5,189 bases of DNA, from assembly GCA_012960055.1 (NCBI GenBank), contig DUCA01000063.1, positions 1 to 5,189 on the forward strand, given 5' to 3'. The notes under the pieces are model-generated. The model made no database searches, was not told the origin of the DNA, and worked only from the letters and a program-made list of their open reading frames with translations. Of this stretch, positions 1 to 5,186 are shown in pieces. A program made the translations under genes and the position numbers. Source of the stretch: Cycloclasticus sp. Lineage in GTDB: Bacteria > Pseudomonadota > Gammaproteobacteria > Methylococcales > Cycloclasticaceae. How positions within the stretch are numbered: position 1 is the stretch's first letter; every line of letters starts with the position of its first letter.

Positions 1-907
1 GCGCGGCACGTTGTAAATAATCGGCAACTGCCCAATGGTACTTATAGCCGTGCTTGGCTTTGATCATTTCTGCGACCACGGGTGCAACGCCGCCTAATTG
101 AGCGTGGCCAAAGGCATCGCGTGTGCCTGCTTCGGCCAAGAATTGACCGTCTGGGTTTTTAACGCCTTCTGAAACAACAATGCAACAGAACCCGTGTTTA
201 TCAACAGTGTGTTTAACCTTAGCTAGGAATTTTTCTTGGTCGAATACGACTTCAGGAAACAGAATGATATGAGGTGATTCGCCGTCATTTTCTGCGGCAA
301 GTCCACCGGCTGCGGCAATCCAACCCGCGTGGCGGCCCATTACTTCAAGCACAAACACTTTGGTAGATGTTCTAGCCATAGAAGCCACATCAAACCCCGC
401 TTCGCGAATAGACACAGCCACATATTTGGCAACGGAACCAAAGCCTGGGCAGTTGTCAGTCAGCGGTAAGTCGTTATCAACGGTTTTTGGAATGCCGATG
501 CAGCGCAAGTCGTGACCCATCGATTCGCTGAGTTGTGACAATTTGTTGGTGGTGTCTTGCGAGTCACCGCCGCCATTGTAGAAAAAGTAACCAATATTAT
601 GGGCTTTAAACACAGCGATAAGTCGTTCGTATTGCGCACGATTTTCTTCAAAACTTTTTAACTTGTATCGGCAGGAACCAAACGCACCAGAAGGGGTGTG
701 GCGAAGTGCTGCAATATCGTCAGCTGATTCAAGGCTGGTGTCGATAAGGTCTTCAGTTAAGGCGCCAATAATGCCATTACGCCCGGCATACACCTTGCCG
801 ACTTTGTCGCTGTGTTGGCGGGCAGTTTCAATGAGGCCGCAAGCACTGGCATTGATAACGGCGGTGACACCGCCGGATTGAGCGTAGAAAGCATTTTTAA
901 GGGTCAT
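1..907 (-). CDS. pfp: Pyrophosphate-dependent 6-phosphofructokinase, N-terminal 302 residues
   Basis: This enzyme reversibly phosphorylates fructose 6-phosphate to fructose 1,6-bisphosphate in the cytoplasm, using PPi instead of ATP, so it can serve glycolysis and gluconeogenesis. The gene runs off the left edge; family members are about 400-420 residues, so roughly 115 C-terminal residues are missing. The N-terminus has the SGG loop (residues 11-13) and NGGGDS (111-116), where Asp115 aligns with the Gly104 of E. coli ATP-PfkA. PKTVDND (140-146) carries Lys141 in place of the ATP-enzyme Gly and the likely catalytic base Asp144. MGRHAGW (190-196) is the fructose 6-phosphate site. The Asp115/Lys141 pair is the accepted PPi signature. 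The start is the ATG at 905-907, whose N-terminus (MTLKNAFYAQSGG) matches the methanotroph-type clade as I recall it. No clear Shine-Dalgarno precedes it. The family call is very secure; PPi as donor is inferred from the two residues. Confidence 0.95.
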   Translation of the reverse strand, partial: MTLKNAFYAQSGGVTAVINASACGLIETARQHSDKVGKVYAGRNGIIGALTEDLIDTSLESADDIAALRHTPSGAFGSCRYKLKSFEENRAQYERLIAVFKAHNIGYFFYNGGGDSQDTTNKLSQLSESMGHDLRCIGIPKTVDNDLPLTDNCPGFGSVAKYVAVSIREAGFDVASMARTSTKVFVLEVMGRHAGWIAAAGGLAAENDGESPHIILFPEVVFDQEKFLAKVKHTVDKHGFCCIVVSEGVKNPDGQFLAEAGTRDAFGHAQLGGVAPVVAEMIKAKHGYKYHWAVADYLQRAA

Positions 908-938
908 TGTTTTTTAAAGTTTGTTCAAAGTTGAGCGC

Positions 939-967
939 ATTATAAAGCTGAATTAAATGAATAGCTC
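939..967 (-). promoter_or_regulatory. Putative sigma-70 promoter of pfp
   Basis: A perfect TATAAT reads on the minus strand at 944-939, about 32 bases upstream of the pfp ATG. The -35 position (about 962-967, GAGCTA) does not resemble TTGACA, so the call rests on the -10 box and its placement. It is the best candidate in this gap. Confidence 0.35.
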
Positions 968-1179
968 TTTTTCCGTGGGACTTAAGCTCTTTGGGTGTAA
1001 AGGGTCAATCTGAGAATATTTATCAGTTCTTTGGTGTTGCTCACAAAATACGCCCCATGCCATCAAGTATAGTCGCTAAACTAAGCTCTAGTTAGAGTCG
1101 TGCGGTACAAATGAGTTGCGCCAAGTGAAAAATGGGTATTGGTGTTGTAAATTAATATTGTCCACAAGGTATAGAAAGT
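968..1179. other. Intergenic stretch without an identifiable gene
   Basis: This stretch forms the left part of the 500-base gap between pfp and the tRNA gene. I see no intact coding region, strong hairpin terminator or repeat family here. An open plus-strand frame runs from about 1092 to 1217. Its start has a faint resemblance (L-E-S...E-L-R-Q) to the C-terminal tail of YefM-type antitoxins, the usual upstream partner of yoeB, but it is too weak to call. Confidence 0.5.
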
Positions 1180-1372
1180 ATGTCTTTATCCAAGCAATTA
1201 TTAATCCTTATAGTTGAATGGATTCAGGTTGCTTGACAGCAGTATATCTTTTAAAAACTTAAGTGGCTGTTGGTCGCGTACGATTGATGACAGCCTGCGT
1301 TTGATTTACGTGGTTGAAGACGAACGAATTGCCATTGTTGCGTGTTGGTATCAACATTGGTTGGTTCTCTAA
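1180..1372 (+). pseudogene. Relic of a YoeB/Txe-family toxin (mRNA interferase)
   Basis: The frame ending at TAA 1370-1372 encodes FKNLSGCWSR, then TIDDSLRLIY, then a tail ending in ACWYQH. E. coli YoeB has LKHNLSGFWSRR...HRLVY...AACRYHY in the same order and spacing, with about half of the roughly 36 positions identical. The Arg of LRLIY matches catalytic Arg65. The C-terminal catalytic His83 aligns with Gln. Upstream, a short frame from ATG 1180 (S-K-Q-L-L-I-L-I-V-E-W-I-Q) resembles the YoeB helix around KKINELIKD, but it is in a different reading frame and stops at 1234. The intervening stretch that would hold Glu46 is too short. No start codon gives a full-length protein (about 84 residues), and no antitoxin gene is evident. 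It is best read as a frameshifted, 5'-eroded toxin. The C-terminal match is solid; the upstream part is tentative. Confidence 0.7.
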
Positions 1373-1410
1373 TGATTAGCAAGTCAGTAATAAAATAATT
1401 AGTAGATAAT

Positions 1411-1487
1411 TGGTGCGCTCGGCGGGATTCGAACCCACGACCTTCGGTTTCGGAAACCGATACTCTATCCAACTGAGCTACGAGCGC
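1411..1487 (-). tRNA. tRNA-Arg (anticodon CCG)
   Basis: This 77-base gene folds into a complete cloverleaf. It has a 7-bp acceptor stem (GCGCTCG with CGAGCGC) and a D stem GCTC/GAGT. The anticodon stem TCGGT/ACCGA encloses the loop TTCCGAA, giving anticodon CCG. The T arm is GTGGG/CCCGC with loop TTCGAAT, followed by discriminator A and an encoded CCA end. It reads CGG arginine codons. The 3' end points toward the toxin relic. No clear GC-rich terminator follows, only AT-rich sequence with the small palindrome CTAATGATTAG (1369-1379). Confidence 0.97.
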
Positions 1488-1504
1488 TATGAACTGTCGG
1501 CTAT

Positions 1505-1533
1505 ATTATAACTTGATATATTTAATGAATATT
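1505..1533 (-). promoter_or_regulatory. Putative promoter of tRNA-Arg
   Basis: A perfect TATAAT reads on the minus strand at 1510-1505, 17 bases before the mature 5' end of the tRNA. It is followed by a GC-rich stretch (GCCGAC) of the kind seen at stringently controlled stable-RNA promoters. The -35 region (around 1528-1533) is AT-rich with no good TTGACA match. The -10 position is convincing; stringent control is inference. Confidence 0.5.
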
Positions 1534-1573
1534 ATGTTTGCGCAGATTGATTGGCAATAAAGGACGGTTTTTA

Positions 1574-1602
1574 TTTCGGGATGATTCGCTAGGGTTTATA
1601 AT
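1574..1602 (+). promoter_or_regulatory. Putative promoter of cytochrome c5
   Basis: TATAAT at 1597-1602 sits 31 bases upstream of the GTG start, predicting transcription from about 1609. The -35 position (TTTCGG, 1574-1579) is poor, so an activator may be needed. A half-conserved FNR/Anr-type box (TTGAT TGGC AATAA, 1547-1560) lies about 55 bases upstream of the predicted start. Confidence 0.4.
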
Positions 1603-1622
1603 CACCTAAAATATATTGTATT

Positions 1623-1626
1623 GGAG
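1623..1626 (+). promoter_or_regulatory. Shine-Dalgarno that fixes the GTG start of cytochrome c5
   Basis: GGAG ends seven bases before GTG 1634. An ATG at 1630 is also close but is out of frame and reaches a stop after three codons. The in-frame codon at 1628 is TGA, so GTG 1634 is the only sensible start. Confidence 0.7.
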
Positions 1627-1633
1627 TTGATGC

Positions 1634-2116
1634 GTGAGTGAAGATAAACAAGTTTTAAATGATATTGGCAAAGTAATTGCTGTGTTAATTATTATTGCTA
1701 TTGTTATTTCTATAGCAGCTATCAACTTGGTGGGTGATAATGAAGGAACTAGCGCGGCATTCCAAGAAAAGAAAGTGCTTGATAGAATTAAACCACTTGG
1801 CGTTGTAGCGACAACCGCCGCTGAAGCTAAAGAGGCTAGTCCAGTTGTTGAAGAAGTGGCAGTTGAACAAGGCCCAATGACAGCAGAGCAAGTTTACAAT
1901 ACAGCGTGTATGGCATGTCATTCTACGGGCGCAGCTGGCGCACCTAAAACAGGTGATGTTGCTGCATGGGCGCCACGTATTGCGCAGGGTGATGATGTGT
2001 TATTTGAACATGCAACGAAAGGCTTTAAAGGCATGCCCCCTCGTGGTGGTTCGCCACAGCTGTCTGATGAAGATATCACCGTTGCAATTGGCTTTATGGT
2101 GAGCCAGAGTCAATAG
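1634..2116 (+). CDS. Membrane-anchored cytochrome c5
   Basis: This is a monohaem c-type cytochrome that carries electrons at the periplasmic face of the inner membrane, probably between the bc1 complex and a terminal oxidase or reductase. The 160-residue protein begins with a short charged N-terminus, then one hydrophobic helix (about 13-33) that is probably an uncleaved anchor. An Ala/Glu/Val-rich linker (about 35-82) leads to the cytochrome domain. CMACH (92-96) binds haem covalently through both Cys, with His96 as axial ligand. Met134 in KGMPPRGG is the other ligand. The C-terminal segment (L-S-D-E-D-I-T-V-A-I-G-F-M) is the typical last helix of the c5 family. It starts at GTG, is monocistronic between its own promoter and a strong terminator, and converges on rep with only four bases between the stop codons. 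The redox partner cannot be told from the sequence. Confidence 0.93.
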   Translation: MSEDKQVLNDIGKVIAVLIIIAIVISIAAINLVGDNEGTSAAFQEKKVLDRIKPLGVVATTAAEAKEASPVVEEVAVEQGPMTAEQVYNTACMACHSTGAAGAPKTGDVAAWAPRIAQGDDVLFEHATKGFKGMPPRGGSPQLSDEDITVAIGFMVSQSQ

Positions 2117-2120
2117 TGCA

Positions 2121-4130
2121 TTAAGTCGATTTAAGTAGACTTTTCATAAGGGCCAAGCTTTCTTGGCCCTTTTTCTTTTTCTCTTCCGGATCTTGTTTAT
2201 TAACGGCGGCCCAGTCTAAATCCTCAATAGGCAATTCAGTGAGGAAACGGCTTGGCTCGGTTGATGTGATATCGCCGTATTTTTTCCGCTGCGAACAATA
2301 GCTGAAGGTCAGCTGTTTTTGGGCGCGAGTAATGCCGACATACGCGAGCCGTCGCTCCTCTTCAATTTGTTCGCTGTCGATACTGTTTTGGTGAGGCAAT
2401 ATGCCTTCTTCCATGCCAATCAAATACACATAAGGAAATTCTAAGCCTTTTGCGGCGTGCAAGGTCATCAGTTTGATTTGGTCGGTTTTCTCTTCTTCCT
2501 CATTGCGCTCTAAGCTGTCCAGCAACATCATGCGTGACACAATGTCGCCTAGGCTGCGTTCTTGTTGAGATTTTTTTGCGCTGTTATCAATCCATTTGAT
2601 GAGTTCTAGCACGTTGTCTATTTTGCGCTCAGCTTGTTTGTCGCTGCTTGCATATGCCTTTATCCAATCGTAATAATCGATGTGCTGAATCATTTCATGC
2701 AAAATGGCGATAGGGTCTTCTTGCTGTGTTCTATCAGACAGGCGAACAATCCAGTCGCAGAATGAACGCAGCTTATGATAAGTACGCTCGTTAAGTTGTT
2801 GCTCTAGTCCTATTTCAAAACAGGCATCAAATAAACTGATATGCCGGTCGTTGGCATAATGGGCAAGTTTTTCGACCGTCGTAGTACCTATTTCACGGCG
2901 CGGTGTGTTGATCACGCGTAAAAAGGCACTGTTGTCATCGGGGTTAATCAGTAATTTGATGTAGCACAATATGTCCTTAATTTCGGTGTGCGAAAAAAAT
3001 GAAGTGCCACCACTGATAGCATAGGGTAGTGAGAGTTCACGCAAGCTTTTTTCTAATAAACGGGCTTGGTGGTTGCTTCTATATAGAATGGCAAAGTCCG
3101 CATTGTTTGCTTGATGCTTGAACTTGACGCGAGAGATTTCAGCGGCAATTTGTTGAGATTCCGAAAACTCGTCCTTGCATTTAATGACACTGATTTTGTT
3201 GTCGCTTTTAATGTTACTCCACAAATTCTTTTCGTATAAATGCGGGTTATTGCTGATTAGTTGGTTAGCGGCTTTTAAAATACGTTGGTTTGAGCGGTAG
3301 TTCTGCTCAAGCTTAATAATGTCTAAACGGGGGAAATCTTTTTTAAGTGTAAAAAGGTTCTCAGGGTTAGCGCCTCGCCAAGCGTAAATAGATTGGTCAT
3401 CGTCGCCCACAACGGTAAATTGGCCAACGGAGCCAACCAAATGTTTGAAAAATTCATATTGGGTGGTGTTGGTGTCTTGGTATTCGTCCAGCAACAGGTA
3501 GCGCGTGCTGTTTTGCCATTTTTCTAATACGCTTGGGTGTTCTTTAAACAAAATTAACGGCGTAAGAATCAGGTCGTCAAAGTCCACGGCATTGCATACA
3601 CGGTTATATTGCTGGTACTGTTCGTATAACGCGGCGGCAAATTGTTGCTGAGAGTCTTCCGCAATAGACATCGCTTGGGCCGGTAAAACAGCTTGGTTTT
3701 TCCAGTCGGATATTTGCCAAGATAACGGTGATATTTGGCTTTTATCGAGCTTATGTTGGCTGTTTTCTAAAATATCTTGCAGTGTTTTGAATTTATCTTG
3801 TTCATCCAGAATGCTGATGTTCTTTTTGAATCCAAGCGTTAGGTGTTCTTTACGAATAATGTCCAAACCCAACGAGTGGAAGGTGGAAATTCGAATGCCC
3901 TTGATTTTTTTAGATGAGCACAACTGTTCAACACGCGAACGCATTTCTTTCGCCGCCTTGTTGGTGAATGTTACGGCGGTAATGTGCTTGGCTTCTACGC
4001 CCTTGCTAATCAGGTGCGAAATTTTTTCAGTAATCACCCGTGTTTTGCCGCTGCCTGCACCAGCAATAACCAATAAAGGCGTATCGGTGGTGTTAACGGC
4101 TTTTTGTTGTTCGTGGTTGAGTTTGGGCAC
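2121..4130 (-). CDS. rep: ATP-dependent DNA helicase Rep (superfamily 1A)
   Basis: Rep is a 3'-5' helicase that travels with the replisome and clears proteins ahead of forks. The 669 residues match E. coli Rep (673) along the whole length. Motif I is GAGSGKT (24-30), and VTFTNKAAKEM (53-63) holds motif Ia. Motif II is DEYQDT (215-220), motif III VGDDDQSIYAWRGA (241-254), motif IV QNYRS (276-280), motif V LMTLHAAKGLEF (554-565) and motif VI VGITRAQK (598-605). GGTSFFS (374-380) and the insertion around 380-540 correspond to the 2B region. The C-terminal KGQESLALMKSLL (654-666) matches the E. coli Rep tail (KGQSHLANLKAMM), separating it from UvrD and PcrA. The start is GTG at 4128-4130: it aligns with the E. 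coli N-terminus and an in-frame stop lies upstream at 4179-4181. No Shine-Dalgarno is visible, so translation may be weak. It lies downstream of ubiK and the comM relic on the same strand. Confidence 0.98.
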   Translation of the reverse strand: MPKLNHEQQKAVNTTDTPLLVIAGAGSGKTRVITEKISHLISKGVEAKHITAVTFTNKAAKEMRSRVEQLCSSKKIKGIRISTFHSLGLDIIRKEHLTLGFKKNISILDEQDKFKTLQDILENSQHKLDKSQISPLSWQISDWKNQAVLPAQAMSIAEDSQQQFAAALYEQYQQYNRVCNAVDFDDLILTPLILFKEHPSVLEKWQNSTRYLLLDEYQDTNTTQYEFFKHLVGSVGQFTVVGDDDQSIYAWRGANPENLFTLKKDFPRLDIIKLEQNYRSNQRILKAANQLISNNPHLYEKNLWSNIKSDNKISVIKCKDEFSESQQIAAEISRVKFKHQANNADFAILYRSNHQARLLEKSLRELSLPYAISGGTSFFSHTEIKDILCYIKLLINPDDNSAFLRVINTPRREIGTTTVEKLAHYANDRHISLFDACFEIGLEQQLNERTYHKLRSFCDWIVRLSDRTQQEDPIAILHEMIQHIDYYDWIKAYASSDKQAERKIDNVLELIKWIDNSAKKSQQERSLGDIVSRMMLLDSLERNEEEEKTDQIKLMTLHAAKGLEFPYVYLIGMEEGILPHQNSIDSEQIEEERRLAYVGITRAQKQLTFSYCSQRKKYGDITSTEPSRFLTELPIEDLDWAAVNKQDPEEKKKKGQESLALMKSLLKST
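2148..2180 (+). terminator. Rho-independent terminator of cytochrome c5, inside the 3' end of rep
   Basis: A perfect 10-bp stem (AAGGGCCAAG at 2148-2157, CTTGGCCCTT at 2162-2171) with the four-base loop CTTT is followed by TTTCTTTTT on the plus strand. It lies 31 bases after the c5 stop codon. In the minus direction no T-tract follows, so it acts only on the c5 transcript. The same bases encode Rep residues about 651-661. Confidence 0.93.
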
Positions 4131-4158
4131 GGCGAAAAGTGGCGTTGGAAAAAGGGGG

Positions 4159-4187
4159 ATTCTACCCGTTTTTTCACCCTATGTGAC
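4159..4187 (-). promoter_or_regulatory. Putative sigma-70 promoter of rep, within the comM relic tail
   Basis: On the minus strand, GTCACA (4187-4182, 4 of 6 matches) and TAGAAT (4164-4159, 5 of 6) are separated by exactly 17 bases. A start near 4152 would give a leader of about 20 bases before the GTG of rep. The -35 box overlaps the last codons of the ancestral comM frame. Confidence 0.5.
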
Positions 4188-4732
4188 GCGTTTATCCATG
4201 CGCTGGTAACTGAGCGGCTAGGTTAAATGATGGCGTTGAATGCCGGTTTCCCCGCCGATGTCGGCAATGGTTCTAGAAACCCTTAAAATACGGTGGTAAG
4301 CACGATGTGACAGCCCGAGCTTCTCAATTGCGTTTTCTAGTAGCGTGTGGTCATCGGCGCTAATCTCGCAATGTTGTTTGATTTGTGAGGTTGATAGCAG
4401 ATGATTAGGATGACCTTGGCGCTTAGAGTCACGTTGAGCCTGAGGCACACGTTGCGCGATGGTGTTGCTGCTTTCTTCTCCGCCGGCGTTACCCTTTCTT
4501 AGAGTTTCACTGGATACGCTCGGCACTTCGATATGCATATCAATGCAATCGAGTAAGGGGCCTGATATTTTGTTTCGATAGTGAGCGACCTGAACGGGCG
4601 TGCATTGGCGCGCTGAGACGAATCACCCAAATAGCCGGAAGGACACGGATTCATGGCGGAGATAAATTAGAATCTAGCGGGAAACTCTGTTTGATGGTTG
4701 GCTCGTGAAATGGAGGCCATTTCTAATGGGGG
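4179..4732 (-). pseudogene. comM: comM (YifB, Mg-chelatase-like AAA+ protein) remnant, C-terminal third
   Basis: ComM is a hexameric helicase that promotes branch migration during natural transformation; it is normally about 500 residues. Only its C-terminal part is recognisable here. Reading on the minus strand: P-L-E at 4729-4721, I-S-R-A-N-H-Q-T-E-F-P-A-R-F, a TAA stop at 4669-4667 where the family usually has Gln, then F-I-S-A-M-N-P-C-P-S-G-Y-L-G-D. A one-base loss follows near 4609, in what should be a Cys codon (R-C-Q-C-T-P). The frame resumes as Q-C-T-P-V-Q-V...K-I-S-G-P-L-L-D-C-I-D-M-H-I-E-V-P and the Mg_chelatase_C region, ending G-L-S-H-R-A-Y-H-R-I-L-R-V-S-R-T-I-A-D-I. A second stop, TAG 4220-4218, interrupts H-L-T...P-L-S-Y-Q-R-M-D-K, and the old end is probably TAG 4181-4179. 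The N-terminal 300-odd codons, with Walker A and B, are absent: ubiK's stop is only 12 bases from the first homology. A 106-codon open frame survives (4538-4218) but starts mid-domain and is very unlikely to work. Confidence 0.92.
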
Positions 4733-4743
4733 GTGTTAAGTAG

Positions 4744-4986
4744 TTAAGTTTTTGCTTTTAATTGCGCGAGTGATTCATGTAACGCTTCGAGTTTACTGCG
4801 GGTACGTGCTAATACGGCAGTCTGTACGTCAAACTCTTCTCTTGTCACTAAGTCTAGCTTTGTAAACTGCTGCTGAATAATGGCTTTGAAGTTTGCCTCA
4901 ATGTCACTTTTTATACTGTCAAATGAGGGGGGTAGTTTGGCGGTTAACGAATCTACTAAGAGCTCTATAGTCTTTATATCAATCAT
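4744..4986 (-). CDS. ubiK: Ubiquinone biosynthesis accessory factor UbiK (YqiC/BMFP family)
   Basis: UbiK is a small factor that helps the aerobic ubiquinone-biosynthesis proteins (with UbiJ in E. coli) and also fuses membranes in vitro. The 80 residues begin MIDIKTIELLVDSL, like E. coli YqiC (MIDPKKIEQI). An amphipathic N-terminal half (to about 40) leads to the family signature LDLVTREEFDVQ (44-55), then a predicted coiled coil (about 57-78: V-L-A-R-T-R-S-K-L-E-A-L-H...) that drives trimerisation in the family. Length is typical (E. coli about 80-96). The start is ATG 4986-4984; no strong Shine-Dalgarno is present, and a candidate promoter lies so close that the message could be nearly leaderless. 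The comM relic and rep follow on the same strand with no terminator between, so read-through into rep is likely. Confidence 0.93.
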   Translation of the reverse strand: MIDIKTIELLVDSLTAKLPPSFDSIKSDIEANFKAIIQQQFTKLDLVTREEFDVQTAVLARTRSKLEALHESLAQLKAKT

Positions 4987-4992
4987 GCAGGT

Positions 4993-5020
4993 AGTGTAAC
5001 CGATTAATTGGCTTTTTGAA
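4993..5020 (-). promoter_or_regulatory. Candidate promoter of ubiK
   Basis: TTCAAA (5020-5015, 4 of 6) and TACACT (4998-4993, 4 of 6) are spaced by 16 bases on the minus strand. The -10 box ends only six bases before the ATG, which would give an almost leaderless transcript. Both boxes are imperfect, so this is weak. Confidence 0.25.
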
Positions 5021-5044
5021 TAAAGAGCTGGTTAAGTCAATAAA

Positions 5045-5061
5045 CGCACGGATGTGGTGCA
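5045..5061. promoter_or_regulatory. NtrC-like binding palindrome
   Basis: CGCACGGATGTGGTGCA is a 17-base near-palindrome matching the NtrC site pattern TGCAC-N7-GTGCA in nine of ten half-site bases. NtrC activates nitrogen-assimilation genes with sigma-54. It lies 125 bases upstream of the plus-strand ATG at 5187, a usual enhancer distance. Confidence 0.5.
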
Positions 5062-5074
5062 ATAAATGTATTTT

Positions 5075-5091
5075 TGTTTAATTATGGTGCA
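5075..5091. promoter_or_regulatory. Second, weaker NtrC-like site (right half conserved)
   Basis: The right half TGGTGCA (5085-5091) is identical to that of the site at 5045-5061 and lies exactly 30 bases downstream, about three helical turns. The left half (TGTTT) keeps only TG. Paired strong and weak sites in phase would suit cooperative NtrC binding. No sigma-54 GG-N10-GC element was found between here and the ATG. Confidence 0.35.
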
Positions 5092-5173
5092 TTAAAACGT
5101 TGTATAAAAACAAATTAGTTGTAATATTGAACTTAACGCAAACGCTTAGGTATTTGTGCTAACAAAAATTAAA

Positions 5174-5179
5174 AGAGGA
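5174..5179 (+). promoter_or_regulatory. Strong Shine-Dalgarno of the gene starting at 5187
   Basis: AGAGGA lies seven bases before the ATG at 5187-5189, the best ribosome-binding site in the window. It supports the ATG at the right edge as a real start. Confidence 0.75.
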
Positions 5180-5186
5180 AACTGAA

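Noticed and set aside
460..881. Two short open frames, one on each strand
   Set aside because: Both are out-of-frame shadows of the phosphofructokinase, whose frame is continuous from 907 to 2.
1092..1217. Open plus-strand frame possibly ending like a YefM antitoxin
   Set aside because: Only a few residues (L-E-S...E-L-R-Q) look right, the frame lacks a start and the rest does not match, so chance is as likely.
1233..1261. Consensus TTGACA on the plus strand as a -35 box
   Set aside because: No acceptable -10 box occurs 15-19 bases downstream, and it lies inside the toxin relic.
1251..1472. Minus-strand open frame of 73 codons
   Set aside because: It runs through the tRNA-Arg gene and antisense to the toxin relic; the encoded sequence resembles no family and part is translated tRNA.
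1685..1921. Minus-strand open frame of 78 codons
   Set aside because: It is antisense to the membrane anchor and linker of cytochrome c5, which has clear family motifs.
3787..4209. Plus-strand open frame of 140 codons
   Set aside because: It is antisense to the N-terminal helicase motifs of rep and the comM tail; no independent support.
4254..4265. Palindrome GCCGATGTCGGC
   Set aside because: It falls in the comM codons for A-D-I-G-G and has no regulatory context.
4707..4723. 7-bp inverted repeat GAAATGG/CCATTTC with a 3-base loop
   Set aside because: It lies within recognisable comM codons and has no T-tract on either side, so it is not a terminator.
5154..5166. Possible sigma-54 promoter (AGGTATTTGTGCT)
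   Set aside because: GG and GC are separated by 7 bases, not 10; sigma-54 tolerates almost no spacing change.
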